Assembly: GCF_021531055.1 (NCBI RefSeq)
Contig: NZ_JADYTL010000007.1
Span: 62,001 to 126,000, forward strand
Direction: 5' to 3'
DNA length: 64,000 bases
Source of the DNA: Collinsella tanakaei
Lineage (GTDB): Bacteria > Actinomycetota > Coriobacteriia > Coriobacteriales > Coriobacteriaceae
Shown here: positions 33,692 through 42,623 of the stretch, in pieces
Layout of the letters: each line of letters begins with the position of its first letter
Position numbering within the stretch: position 1 is the first letter of the stretch
Position numbers and translations under genes: made by a program
The notes under the pieces: model-generated
What the model was told of the DNA's origin: nothing
The model's input: the letters and a program-made list of their open reading frames with translations, nothing else
The model's database searches: none

Positions 33692-34873
33692 GTGCCCGTG
33701 AAGAAGAGTCTGATCGCCCTCGCCATGGGCGCGTTCGTGCTGGGCTTCGCCGAGTTCGTCATGATGGGCATCCTGCCCGTGGTGGCCGAGGGCGTGGATG
33801 TGAGCGTCGCGTGGGCGGGCAACTTCATCACCGCGTACGCCGTGGGCGTGTGCGCGGGTGCGACGATGCTCGTGGTGGGGCGCTGCGTGCCGCCGCGCAC
33901 GCTTATCGTCGCGTTCATGGCGATCTGCGCCGCGGGCAACGCGCTGTCCGCGGCGTCGGGCGACCCCACGATGCTACTCGTCGGTCGCTTTATCGCCGGC
34001 CTGCCGCACGGGGCGTTCTTCGGCACGGCGACGCTCGCCTCCAAGATGCTCGCCGACCCGGGTCGCGAAGGTCAGGCGGTGGCGACGATGGTGCTCGGGC
34101 AGACCGTCGCCAACATGATCGGCGTGCCCGCCGGCACGCTCATGGCGAGTATGTTCTCGTGGCATGCACCGTTCGTGTTCGCCGCCGCGTGGGCGGTGCT
34201 CGCCGCCGTGCTGATCATGCGTTTCGTGCCGACGCTCGACGCCATCCCCGACGCGGGTCTGGCCGGTCAGTTCGCCTTTCTGAAGGCTCCGGGCCCCTGG
34301 CTCATCCTGGGCGCGGTGCTGCTCGGCAATACCGGCATCTTCTGCTGGTGGAGCTATGTGTCGCCGTGGCTGCAGCATATGGGCGGCTTTGCCGAGACGG
34401 CCGTGCCGATGCTGCTCGTGCTCGCCGGCGCGGGCATGGTCGTGGGCTCCACGCTCGGCGGGCGCGCGGGCGACCGTAAGAGCCCGGGTGTCGCCGCAGC
34501 GGCGGGTCAGGCCATGGCGGGCGTGGCGCTCGTGCTCATCTTCCTGTTCGGTCGTGGGCAGGTGCTGTGCGCGCTGTTCATGTTCCTCGTATCGGTGGGC
34601 CTGTTCTTCGTGTCCAGCCCGCAGCAGATCCTCATGGTCGAGGTCGGCGAGGGTGGCGGCGAGCTGCTCGGCGGCGCGTGCGTGCAGATCGCCTTCAACG
34701 GCGGCAACGCCATCGGCGCGCAGGTTGGCCAGATGGTGCTCAACACCGGGGCTGCCTACAATTGGATCGGGCTCGCTGGCGTGCCGTTCTCCATCGTGGC
34801 GGTGCTGCTTTTGCTCGCGTTCGCCAAGCGCTACGAGCGCTCCTACCATCTCAAGGCAACCGGCCGCGCCTGA
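33692..34873 (+). CDS. MFS transporter, AraJ/DHA1-like
   Basis: 393-residue, 12-helix MFS exporter. The start ALAMGAFVLGFAEFVMMGILPVVA is typical of AraJ/PbuE/YdhP-type DHA1 proteins. Further motifs are VGRFIAGLPHGAFFGTATLASKML, QTVANMIGVPAGTLM and AGAGMVVGSTLGGRAGDR, the repeated loop motif. Substrates in this family include sugars, purines and drugs; none can be assigned here. The start is GTG at 33692 or 33698 after GAAAGGGCAG. A TACTAT box (33614-33619) and a GC-rich hairpin lie upstream. Confidence 0.88.
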   Translation: MPVKKSLIALAMGAFVLGFAEFVMMGILPVVAEGVDVSVAWAGNFITAYAVGVCAGATMLVVGRCVPPRTLIVAFMAICAAGNALSAASGDPTMLLVGRFIAGLPHGAFFGTATLASKMLADPGREGQAVATMVLGQTVANMIGVPAGTLMASMFSWHAPFVFAAAWAVLAAVLIMRFVPTLDAIPDAGLAGQFAFLKAPGPWLILGAVLLGNTGIFCWWSYVSPWLQHMGGFAETAVPMLLVLAGAGMVVGSTLGGRAGDRKSPGVAAAAGQAMAGVALVLIFLFGRGQVLCALFMFLVSVGLFFVSSPQQILMVEVGEGGGELLGGACVQIAFNGGNAIGAQVGQMVLNTGAAYNWIGLAGVPFSIVAVLLLLAFAKRYERSYHLKATGRA

Positions 34874-34878
34874 TGCAG

Positions 34879-34960
34879 AAGCGCGCGTGGGAAAATAGTG
34901 CCTGTCCCCATGTTCCCACGCGGGAAAATGGGGACAGGCACTATTTTCCCACGCGCGCTT
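34879..34960. repeat. REP-like inverted pair
   Basis: Perfect 33-bp arms (34879-34911 and 34928-34960) with core TGGGGACAGGCACTATTTT. The left arm also folds on itself (GCGTGGGAA...TTCCCACGC), so each half is a hairpin with the core inside. It is 5 bp after the MFS stop codon. Confidence 0.9.
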
Positions 34961-34973
34961 TCACGTGCTGGGG

Positions 34974-35236
34974 TCATGCCGTTGCGCTGGGGCGCGTGAC
35001 CACGAGGCGCGCGGAGAAGAACTTAGGAATCTGATGCGACTCGATGCGCTCGAACATGATGCGCGCTGCCAGCGTCTTGTCGGCGACAAGCCGCTCGAAC
35101 GTAAGCAGTTCGGTCGTGGGGAAGAGCCTGCGAGCGTCTCGGCCTTGTGGATGGTAATAGACGTCAGATGTGATTTCACGCGGCGAGCCGATGTCCGCCG
35201 GAGTTCGGTGAGGTACGATAGCGGGCGATAAACGAT
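34974..35236 (-). pseudogene. Possible gene remnant upstream of mfd
   Basis: An open frame on the minus strand reads protein-like sequence (SPREITSDVYYHPQGRDARRLF, TELLTFERLVADKTLAARIMFERIESHQIPKFF) and ends at a stop at 34974. It has no ATG, GTG or TTG in a suitable place and runs back into the single REP-like unit at 35238. It may be the 3' part of a gene cut by that insertion, or simply an open antisense frame. I do not recognise a family. Confidence 0.3.
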
Positions 35237-35237
35237 T

Positions 35238-35274
35238 CGCGTGGGAAAAAGGTGCCTGTCCCCATTTTCCCGCG
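35238..35274. repeat. Single REP-like unit next to the mfd start
   Basis: Half of the structure at 34879: GTGGGAAAA, AGGTGCCTGTCCCCA and TTTTCCC. It ends 14 nt before the mfd ATG, close to the GGGAG ribosome-binding site, so an RNA hairpin here could affect translation. Confidence 0.8.
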
Positions 35275-35288
35275 GACGGGAGATACGC

Positions 35289-38200
35289 ATGCTCATACAC
35301 CGCATCGCGGCGCAGCTCTATACGGCCGAGGCGCTTCAGACCATCGAGGCGGCGCTTGCCGAGGGTCAAGACGCCACGCTCGCCGTGTCACAGTCCGGGC
35401 GCACGCTCATGCTGGCCGCGCAGTTCGCGCGCGCCCCGCGGCCCACGGTCTACATCGTGTCGGGCGAGGACGCCGCCGATCGCGCCGCGCGTTCCCTTGC
35501 CGCCTACGTGGGCCTCGAGCATGTCGTGCGCTTTCCCGAGCGGACCGACTACCCGTGGAAGGCCAAGGCCGACGATGCCGTCGTGGCAGCACGTTGCGCC
35601 GCGCTCGGGCGGGTGGCGAGCGGCGAGCCCGTCATCATGGTGACTTCGGCCCGTGCCCTGCTGCGTTGCGTGCCCCCGCGCGAGAGCCGCTACTGGGCGT
35701 CGACCACCTTCGCGGTGGGCGAGGAGGTCCCCTACGAGGAGGTGCCCGCGCGCCTGGTGGGCATGGGCTACACGAACGCCGACGCCGCCGACGCGCCGGG
35801 TTTGTTCCGCGTGCATGGCGATACGGTCGACGTGTTCCCCGCTCAGGCGACCGCTCCGGTTCGCATCGAGTTTTTCGGCGACGAGATCGACCGCATCCGC
35901 CGGATGGTGAGCTCCACGGGGCAGACCATCGGCGACGAGGACGCCGTCGAGATCTTCCCCGTGCGCGAGCTCGCACTGACCGACGACGCCGTCCGTCGCA
36001 TCTCCGCGGCCCTGTACGCGCCCGCAAAAAACGACACCGAGCTCGCGGCGATGCTCGAGATGATCAAAGCGCGCATCGTCACGCCCGAGCTCGACCGCTT
36101 CATGCCGCTCATGTACGAGAGCACGGCCAGCCCGCTGGCGCACGTGAGCTACGACGCGCTCGTGGTGCTCTCCGAGCCGCGCAGTCTGTTCGACGACTGC
36201 TCGCGCGCCTACGAGGACCTGGAGCGACGCGCGGGCGAGGCCAAGATCTCGCACCTGGACGGCCTGTACGTGCGCCCCCAGCAGCTCGACTTCGGCCGCC
36301 AGCAGCGCTTGAACTACGTTTCGCTCATCCGGGCGGGCGGCGCGGTGACCGCCGAGCTCAAGATCGAGCAGCCGGCGCTCGCGGGCTCGGACAACCGCTT
36401 CATCTCCCGCATCCAGGAGGTCGTCAACAATCATTACGCCACGGTCTTCGCCATCCCCGACCGCGGTGCGCGCGAGTCGATGGAGCTGTCGTTTACCGAC
36501 GAGTCGATCCCCTTCGAGGAGTCGCTCCAAAACGCGCCGGAAAACGCCGGTGCCGTGGCGGGCGGTACGCAGGTGAGCGTCACCCTGCTCAAGCGGGACG
36601 CCGACAAGCTCAACGCCGCGGACCTCTCGCATGCGCCCGCCATCACGGTGCCCACGATCACGCGTGGTCGCGTGACCTTCGTGGACGTGCCCATCCCCTC
36701 GGGCGTGGTGGTGCCCGACGCGCATCTGGCGGTGTTCAGCCTCGCCGACCTCAACGCGCGCATGGACGCCAAGCGCGCCCGCGGTCGCGCGCGGCGCCAC
36801 GTGGACATCACCGAGGTCACCTTCCCGTTCAAGCCGGGCGACTACGTCGTGCACGCCACGCACGGCATCGCCCTGTTCTCCGAGATCGTGCGCCAGGAGG
36901 TCGCCGGACGAGAGCGCGACTACTTCTTGCTGGAATACGCCGGCGGCGACAAGCTCTACGTGCCGCTCGAGCAGGTCGACCGCATCTCGCGCTACGTGGG
37001 CCCCGACGGCGCCAACCCGCGCCTCACCCGTCTGAACACCGCCGACTGGAGCCGCGCGACCACCAAGGCGCGCAAGAGCGCCAAGAAGCTCGCCTTCGAC
37101 CTCGTCGACCTGTACACGCGCCGCAGCTCCATCACGGGCTTCGCCTTCGGGCCCGACACGCCCGAGCAGATCGAGATGGAGGAGAGCTTCCCCTACGAGC
37201 CCACACGCGACCAGCTCGAGGCCATCGCCGACATCAAGGGCGACATGGAGAGCCCCAAACCCATGGACCGTCTGCTGTGCGGCGACGTGGGCTTCGGCAA
37301 GACCGAGGTCGCCCTGCGCGCGGCGTTCAAGTGCGTGGACGGTGGGCGGCAGGTCATGGTCCTGTGCCCCACGACGATTCTGGCGCAGCAGCATTTCGAG
37401 ACGTTCTTCGAGCGGTTCGCGCCGTTCGGCGTGGAGGTCGAGGTCCTGTCGCGTTTCCGCACGCCGGCGCAGCAGAAGCGTGCGCTCGCGGCGTTCGCGG
37501 AAGGCAAGGTCGACGTGCTCGTGGGCACGCATCGCCTGCTGTCGGCCGACGTGAACCCGCACAACCTGGGCCTCGTGATCATCGACGAGGAGCAGCGCTT
37601 CGGCGTACAGCACAAAGAGCAGCTCAAGAACCTGCGCGAGCAGATCGACGTGCTCACGCTGTCGGCCACGCCCATTCCGCGCACCATGCAGATGGCCATT
37701 TCGGGCGTGCGCGACATGAGCCTCATCACCACGCCGCCCACCGGCCGCCGGCCGGTCGTGGTGCACGTGGGCGAGTACGACCCCGACGTGGTGAGCGCGG
37801 CGATCCGCTTGGAGCTCGGGCGCGGCGGGCAGGTCTACTACGTGTCCAACCGCGTGAAGACCATCGACGACGCGGTCGAGCGCGTGCACGACGTGGTGCC
37901 CGAGGCGCGCGTGGGCGTGGCGCACGGCAAGATGAGCCCGCGCGAGGTCGAGGACGTGATGGTGCAGTTCGCCACGGGCGAGATCGACGTGCTGGTGGCG
38001 ACCACGATCATCGAGAGCGGCATCGACAACCCGCACACCAACACGCTGATCATCGAGGATTCGCAGCGCTTGGGCCTCGCACAGCTCTACCAGCTCAAAG
38101 GCCGCGTCGGCCGCAGTGCCACGCAGGCGTACGCCTACTTCATGTTCCCCGGCGAGCTGCCGCTCACCGAGGAGGCAACCGAGCGCCTGACGGCGCTGTC

Positions 38201-38873
38201 CGAGTACCAGGATCTGGGCAGCGGCATGCGCATCGCGATGCGCGACCTGGAGATTCGCGGCGCGGGGTCGCTCGTGGGCGCCGAGCAGCACGGCAACCTG
38301 TCGAGCGTTGGTTTCGACCTGTTCACGCAGATGCTGGGGCAGGCCGTGGCCGAGGCACGCGGCGAGGGCGGTACCGACCTGGAGCAGGCACAGGTAGCCA
38401 TCAACCTGCCGGCCGACTTCTATCTGTCCGAGGAGTACCTGCCGGCGGTCGACCATCGCGTGCTCATCTACCGCAAGCTCGCGGCTGCCGACTTGCTGTC
38501 GGTCGTGGACGAGGTGCAGGAGCAGACCGAGGCAAGCTTCGGCGAGCTGCCGCTGGCGGCGGCGAACCTGTTCGATCGCGCGCGCATCCGCATCCGGGCG
38601 GAGCGCCTGGGGCTCGAGAGCATCTCGCTCACGCAGGGACGCTTGGTCTATCAGGGGATCGACGTGCCCAAGACGGTGGCGTTCGACCTCAAGGGCAGAC
38701 TCGGGGCGATCAACTACCCCAAGAGCCGCAAGTTCACGGTGCCGGCCCGTGCCGGTGCGGGTGCGGGATCGGGTATCGGTCGCGGCGTGGACACCGGCGA
38801 GAACGGCTCCGGCGTGGTTGCCGCGGCGTTGGCGATCCTCGTGCAGCTCGGAGCCTCGGGCGACGACGACTAG
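35289..38873 (+). CDS. mfd: Transcription-repair coupling factor Mfd
   Basis: 1194-residue translocase that removes stalled RNA polymerase and recruits UvrA. The N-terminal UvrB-homology part includes VYIVSGEDAADRAARSLAAYVG and GLFRVHGDTVDVFPAQATAPVRIEFFGDEIDRIR. The CarD-like RNA polymerase interaction domain begins at FKPGDYVVHATHGIALF. The helicase core has Walker A GDVGFGKTEVALRA, DEEQ in IIDEEQRFGVQHKEQL, LSATPIPRTM and GRVGRSATQAYAYF, followed by the TRCF C-terminal domain. A Gly/Ala-rich tail replaces the usual end. Start ATG 35289 follows GGGAGATACGC. Confidence 0.97.
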   Translation: MLIHRIAAQLYTAEALQTIEAALAEGQDATLAVSQSGRTLMLAAQFARAPRPTVYIVSGEDAADRAARSLAAYVGLEHVVRFPERTDYPWKAKADDAVVAARCAALGRVASGEPVIMVTSARALLRCVPPRESRYWASTTFAVGEEVPYEEVPARLVGMGYTNADAADAPGLFRVHGDTVDVFPAQATAPVRIEFFGDEIDRIRRMVSSTGQTIGDEDAVEIFPVRELALTDDAVRRISAALYAPAKNDTELAAMLEMIKARIVTPELDRFMPLMYESTASPLAHVSYDALVVLSEPRSLFDDCSRAYEDLERRAGEAKISHLDGLYVRPQQLDFGRQQRLNYVSLIRAGGAVTAELKIEQPALAGSDNRFISRIQEVVNNHYATVFAIPDRGARESMELSFTDESIPFEESLQNAPENAGAVAGGTQVSVTLLKRDADKLNAADLSHAPAITVPTITRGRVTFVDVPIPSGVVVPDAHLAVFSLADLNARMDAKRARGRARRHVDITEVTFPFKPGDYVVHATHGIALFSEIVRQEVAGRERDYFLLEYAGGDKLYVPLEQVDRISRYVGPDGANPRLTRLNTADWSRATTKARKSAKKLAFDLVDLYTRRSSITGFAFGPDTPEQIEMEESFPYEPTRDQLEAIADIKGDMESPKPMDRLLCGDVGFGKTEVALRAAFKCVDGGRQVMVLCPTTILAQQHFETFFERFAPFGVEVEVLSRFRTPAQQKRALAAFAEGKVDVLVGTHRLLSADVNPHNLGLVIIDEEQRFGVQHKEQLKNLREQIDVLTLSATPIPRTMQMAISGVRDMSLITTPPTGRRPVVVHVGEYDPDVVSAAIRLELGRGGQVYYVSNRVKTIDDAVERVHDVVPEARVGVAHGKMSPREVEDVMVQFATGEIDVLVATTIIESGIDNPHTNTLIIEDSQRLGLAQLYQLKGRVGRSATQAYAYFMFPGELPLTEEATERLTALSEYQDLGSGMRIAMRDLEIRGAGSLVGAEQHGNLSSVGFDLFTQMLGQAVAEARGEGGTDLEQAQVAINLPADFYLSEEYLPAVDHRVLIYRKLAAADLLSVVDEVQEQTEASFGELPLAAANLFDRARIRIRAERLGLESISLTQGRLVYQGIDVPKTVAFDLKGRLGAINYPKSRKFTVPARAGAGAGSGIGRGVDTGENGSGVVAAALAILVQLGASGDDD

Positions 38874-38879
38874 TCGGCA

Positions 38880-38950
38880 GGCGACAAGATGGGGCCAGGT
38901 GCAAACTTGTCGCTTGCCGACAAGTTTGCACCTGGCCCCATCTTGTCGCC
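38880..38950. repeat. REP-like perfect inverted pair
   Basis: Perfect 33-bp arms (38880-38912, 38918-38950) with loop CTTGC. Each arm is GCGACAAG, the core ATGGGGCCAGGTGCAAA and CTTGTCG. It begins 7 bp after the mfd stop codon. Confidence 0.92.
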
Positions 38951-39007
38951 GTCGTGTCGGCGCTATACTGAGGGCACAGTGCCCGCGTTCGCAAGGAGTT
39001 GCGCATC

Positions 39008-40090
39008 ATGGCATACGAACAGGACCGGCGCGGCGTCGACCAGATCAGGCGCCTCGGTCGCTATGTTCTCATCCGGCGGCTCATCACGCTGTGCTGCGTC
39101 GGTATCGCCGCTTTGCTCCAAGCCTTCGTCATCCGCGTGTTCGTCGAGCCCGCCAACCTGCTGTCGGGCGGCTTTACGGGCCTTGCCATCCTCATCGACC
39201 GCATCACGCAGCTGTTCGGCGTGAGCTTTCCCACGTCGGCGGGTATGATCGCGCTCAACATCCCCGTCGCCCTCCTGTGCTGGAAAAGCATCAGCAAGCG
39301 GTTCGTGATCTTCTCGATGATCCAGGTGTTCCTGGCGAGCTTCTTCTTGCAGTTCGTTCCCTTCGAGCCGCTGCTCGACAACACGATCCTGTGCGTGCTG
39401 TTCGGCGGCGTGCTCAACGGCCTCGCGATCTCCATCGCGCTCAAAAGCGGCGCCTCGACGGCGGGTACCGACTTCATCGCCCTCATGGTGTCCAACAAGA
39501 CCGGCAAGACCATCTGGGGTCAGGTGTTCCTGTTCAACTGCGTGATCCTGATCGTGTTCGGCACGATCTTCGGATGGGAGCACGCGGCGTACTCCATCGT
39601 GTTCCAGTTCCTGTCCACCAAGACGATCGACAGCTTCTACCACCGCTACGACCGCGTGACGCTGCAGATCGCCACCTATCACGCCGACGAGGTGCTCGAA
39701 GCCTATAACGACGTGTTCCACCACGGGTCGACGTGCTTCGAGGCGTACGGCGGCTACAGCAAGAAACCCGTGACCTTCATCGTGAGCGTCGTGTCCTCCT
39801 ACGAATCGGAGGACGTGATCCGGCTGGTCCGGCATGTGGACCCACGCGCCGTGATCAACGTGACCAAGTCCGAGAACTTCGTGGGCAATTTCCACCGTGC
39901 GCCCGCCGACGAGCCCCTGCCTACCGAGGTCGACGAAACGCCGGCAAACGACCCTGTGCTCGAGCTTGCCTCCACGATCCGCCGCGGCATGGAGCAATCG
40001 ACCGATGCTCTGGAACAGACTGCCGCTGCCCGCGCCGAGCGCGTCGCCGAGGGCCTCGCCGACGCCGCAGATCGGCTTATCGAGAAGTAG
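39008..40090 (+). CDS. YitT family membrane protein (paralogue 1)
   Basis: 360 residues. Five to six membrane helices of the YitT/DUF161 domain (ALLQAFVIRVFVEPANLLSGGFTGLAILIDRI; LNIPVALLCWKSISKRFVIFSMIQVFLASFF; SIALKSGASTAGTDFIAL) are followed by a cytoplasmic DUF2179 domain (ITLQ-type region VTLQIATYHADEVLEAY to VRHVDPRAVINVTKSENFVGNF) and an Ala/Glu-rich tail. Function is unknown. Start ATG 39008 follows AAGGAG; a TATACT box is at 38964-38969. A second YitT gene lies 1.5 kb away. Confidence 0.85.
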   Translation: MAYEQDRRGVDQIRRLGRYVLIRRLITLCCVGIAALLQAFVIRVFVEPANLLSGGFTGLAILIDRITQLFGVSFPTSAGMIALNIPVALLCWKSISKRFVIFSMIQVFLASFFLQFVPFEPLLDNTILCVLFGGVLNGLAISIALKSGASTAGTDFIALMVSNKTGKTIWGQVFLFNCVILIVFGTIFGWEHAAYSIVFQFLSTKTIDSFYHRYDRVTLQIATYHADEVLEAYNDVFHHGSTCFEAYGGYSKKPVTFIVSVVSSYESEDVIRLVRHVDPRAVINVTKSENFVGNFHRAPADEPLPTEVDETPANDPVLELASTIRRGMEQSTDALEQTAAARAERVAEGLADAADRLIEK

Positions 40091-40112
40091 CCCGCTGGCT
40101 TTCGGGTGACGT

Positions 40113-41345
40113 TTACAGTCTCAAGATGTTCCGTCCCGTATCGCTCAGGCGGAAAACCGGCGGTCTTTTGCTCACCCTTACGATGAGGTTCGCCGAGATA
40201 AGCTCATCAAAGGACTTGCGCGCCGTTGGCCTGCTCACGCTCAGCCACGCGGCGACATCCGCCATACGTGTTTCGTGGAACGCGTCGAACAGCTCCATCT
40301 GCGCCGCGTAAAAGAGGACGTCGAGCGAGCGTTCGGACAGGTCGAGTTTGCAGTGGGCGATGCGTTCCTCGAGCTCGTCGAGCAGATGGCGCTTTTCATC
40401 GAGTTCGGCGATAAGCTGCTCTTGCGCCTCTGAAACGAGCCCGAGCATCGTCATGACGAAATGCGTGCCCTCCGCGCGATTGAGCTTTCGCTCAGCTGTG
40501 TCGAATGCACGATAGTAGACGCTTTTGTGTTCGGCGATCGTTCTTGACAGCGATAAAACGGTGGGCTGGGAAAGCGGCTTGCTGAGGTGCAGCGCGAGCA
40601 GATAGCGGCCCGTCCGTCCGTTCCCGTCGTAAAACGGGTGGATATAGCCGAACAGGAAATGACAGAGCAGCGCGCTGTATGTCTCCGGAATAGCTTCGGA
40701 ACGTGAGAGCTCAAGCCATTGTGTGAGCATCTCCTCGATCTTCGCCTCCGGGGAAACACCGACATGCACAACCTTTCCGGTTCCGGTTTCGACCACGACC
40801 TGCCCTGTACGGAACAGGCTGTCGCCCAGCTTATCCTTCTCGTCCAGAGCGTCCACCACAATCGCGTCATACGAGCTGCGGATATCTTGAAGGGTGCGCG
40901 GGGGCTGAGGGTTGTCGATGAGTCCGAGGTAGAGTTTCGCGAACTCGAAGAACGGTGCATGGCGGCCCGGTGATCCGCCGAATGCCGATTCGCGTTGCGC
41001 CTCCTCGAGTGCCAGCTCGATATCGCGACGCGTACTGTGCACGCCTTCGATCTCGTTGCTGCAGACCACCTCATCCATGATGAGCGTCCGAATGTAGGCG
41101 CCGAGCGCCGTGGTTGGAAGGCTGCGCCACAGAGCGGATACCTTGCGTTCCCGCCTGAGCACCTGCTCGTTCATCAATGACAGTTCACGCGGGACAGCGA
41201 GGAACAGCTCTCCTGTATCCAGATGGATTCCCGTGCGGAATGTCGATTCGCTCTCGAGTCGCTGTTTGAGTAAGAGCTCATGTTTTTTGTATCTATCGGA
41301 GGAGCTGTCAGCATAGAAGAGCTTTTCAAGCGTTGCGTATGCCAT
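40113..41345 (-). CDS. Fic family protein with C-terminal winged helix
   Basis: 410 residues. Fic proteins usually transfer AMP to target hydroxyls. The core motif HPFYDGNGRTGR is intact, and the N-terminal inhibitory motif SNEIEG classes it with self-inhibited class II proteins. A winged-helix-like C-terminus (DVAAWLSVSRPTARKSFDELISANLIVRV) suggests DNA binding. Start ATG 41345 follows GAGGAGGG. Its upstream DNA carries the 51-bp palindrome array, a plausible autoregulatory target. It is convergent with one yitT gene, and the other yitT gene lies upstream on the same strand. Confidence 0.92.
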   Translation of the reverse strand: MAYATLEKLFYADSSSDRYKKHELLLKQRLESESTFRTGIHLDTGELFLAVPRELSLMNEQVLRRERKVSALWRSLPTTALGAYIRTLIMDEVVCSNEIEGVHSTRRDIELALEEAQRESAFGGSPGRHAPFFEFAKLYLGLIDNPQPPRTLQDIRSSYDAIVVDALDEKDKLGDSLFRTGQVVVETGTGKVVHVGVSPEAKIEEMLTQWLELSRSEAIPETYSALLCHFLFGYIHPFYDGNGRTGRYLLALHLSKPLSQPTVLSLSRTIAEHKSVYYRAFDTAERKLNRAEGTHFVMTMLGLVSEAQEQLIAELDEKRHLLDELEERIAHCKLDLSERSLDVLFYAAQMELFDAFHETRMADVAAWLSVSRPTARKSFDELISANLIVRVSKRPPVFRLSDTGRNILRL

Positions 41346-41366
41346 ATTCCCTCCTCAAATCAAGCT

Positions 41367-41532
41367 TTCTTTCCGATAGTCTAGCTTATTCCCGTGCTAT
41401 CGGAAAGAAATCGCGAATTCTTTCCGATAGCGTTGGATTGCCCGCGTCTATCGGAAAAAATCCGACGATTCTTTCCGATAGCTATGGAATAGGGGAGCCC
41501 ATCGGCAACCGGAAGCCGTTTCTTTCCGATAA
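41367..41532. repeat. 51-bp-phased palindrome array upstream of fic
   Basis: CTTTCCGATAG occurs at 41369, 41420, 41471 and (as CTTTCCGATAA) 41522, exactly 51 bp apart. The complement CTATCGGAAA occurs at 41397 and 41448, with a degenerate copy at 41499. Adjacent copies form palindromes 41397-41430 (13-bp arms) and 41448-41481 (14 of 15). Spacers are not conserved. It starts about 20 bp upstream of the fic start. The plus strand also stays open, encoding a 17-residue repeat (ILSDSxG...SIGK). The rest of the gap to 41627 holds no gene. Confidence 0.85.
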
Positions 41533-41627
41533 GGGGGGTTGCCGTGATCCGCGGAGAGCCGATCGCCTGTCGTGCGCAACCGGCTTGGGATCACAGCCCG
41601 CGTCGGCAGCGCCGTTCGTGCTCAGCG

Positions 41628-42623
41628 CTACCTGCCGTCGTCCTGCAGCAGGGCGCTGCGCTTGCGGGTGGTCGACGAGCGCGGCGGCAGCTTGTTGGGG
41701 TCGGGTACGGCGGTCGGCACCGGTTCGTCCACGTGACCGTGCCACCAGCCGCCGATGAAGTTGTCGGTGCGCAGGATGTTGATCACCACGCCGGGGTCGA
41801 TGTCGCGCATGAGCTTGACGATGTCCTCCGACTCATAGGTGGAAACTACCGCGTGCAGCAGATACATCTTTTCGCGGCTATACCCGCCGATGATCTCGGC
41901 GCAGCTGATGCCGTGCTGGAAGCGCTCGATGTAGGCGGTCATGATCTCGTCGGCGTACTTGGTGGTCACCTGCAGGGTGACACGGTCGTAGCGGTGGTAG
42001 AAGCTGTCGATCGATTTGGTCGAGATGAACTGGAAGACGATGGCGTACGCAGCGTTGTCCCAGCCGAACAGCGCGCCGAAGATCACGAGCACGATGCAGT
42101 TGCCCGCGAACACGAAACCCCAGATGGTCTTGCCGGTCCGGTTGGACACGAGCAGTGCGATGAAATCGGTGCCGCCCGTGGACGCACCCGCCTTGAGCGC
42201 GAGCGCGATGGAGATGCCCGACAGGAAGCCGCCGAACACCACGAGCAGCATCTTGTCATCGAGCAGCGGTTCGAAGTGGAACACCTGCAGAAACAGGGAG
42301 GACAGCGCAACCTGCATCATGGAGAACAGCACGAAGCGATGGCTGATGCTCTTCCAGCACATGATGGCCACGGGGATGTTGAGCGCGAGCATGCCGAGCG
42401 AGGTGTCGATGCGCACGCCGCCAAGCGAGGTGATGCGGTCGAGCAGTACGGCGATGCCGGTGAATCCGCTCGGCAGCAAGTCGGCGGGGTTCACGAACGC
42501 CTGGATGAGGAACGCCTGGAGCAGGGCCGACGCCGTGACGGCCACCGCGGTGATGATGCGGCGGACGACGGTGAGACGTGCGAGTTCGAGCGCGCGGTCG
42601 GAAAGGGTGTCGGCGGCTGCCAC
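41628..42623 (-). CDS. YitT family membrane protein (paralogue 2)
   Basis: 331 residues, closely similar in layout and motifs to the protein at 39008-40090: LLQAFLIQAFVNPADLLPSGFTGIAVLLDRITSLGG, LNIPVAIMCWKSISHRFVLFSMMQ, LALKAGASTGGTDFIALLVSNRTGKTIWG, STKSIDSFYHRYDRVTLQVTTKYADEI and MRDIDPGVVINILRTDNFIGGWW. DUF161 membrane domain plus DUF2179. It starts at GTG 42623 after AAGGAGGAACCC and is divergent from recQ. A duplication separated by the fic gene is the simplest explanation. Confidence 0.85.
   Translation of the reverse strand: MAAADTLSDRALELARLTVVRRIITAVAVTASALLQAFLIQAFVNPADLLPSGFTGIAVLLDRITSLGGVRIDTSLGMLALNIPVAIMCWKSISHRFVLFSMMQVALSSLFLQVFHFEPLLDDKMLLVVFGGFLSGISIALALKAGASTGGTDFIALLVSNRTGKTIWGFVFAGNCIVLVIFGALFGWDNAAYAIVFQFISTKSIDSFYHRYDRVTLQVTTKYADEIMTAYIERFQHGISCAEIIGGYSREKMYLLHAVVSTYESEDIVKLMRDIDPGVVINILRTDNFIGGWWHGHVDEPVPTAVPDPNKLPPRSSTTRKRSALLQDDGR

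Noticed and set aside
35388-38456. Long open frame of about 1,000 codons on the minus strand, and another of similar length on the plus strand, within mfd
   Set aside because: Both are shadows created by GC-rich codon use in mfd, whose own frame carries all expected Mfd motifs.
41367-41532. CRISPR array
   Set aside because: The repeated element is only about 11 bp in alternating orientation with 12- and 17-bp gaps, and no cas genes are present anywhere in the window.
41333-41758. 141-codon plus-strand frame with a 17-residue repeat across the fic upstream array
   Set aside because: Not called as a gene: no ribosome-binding site, it overlaps the fic start in antisense and runs on into antisense of yitT. 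It is kept as an alternative explanation in the array finding.
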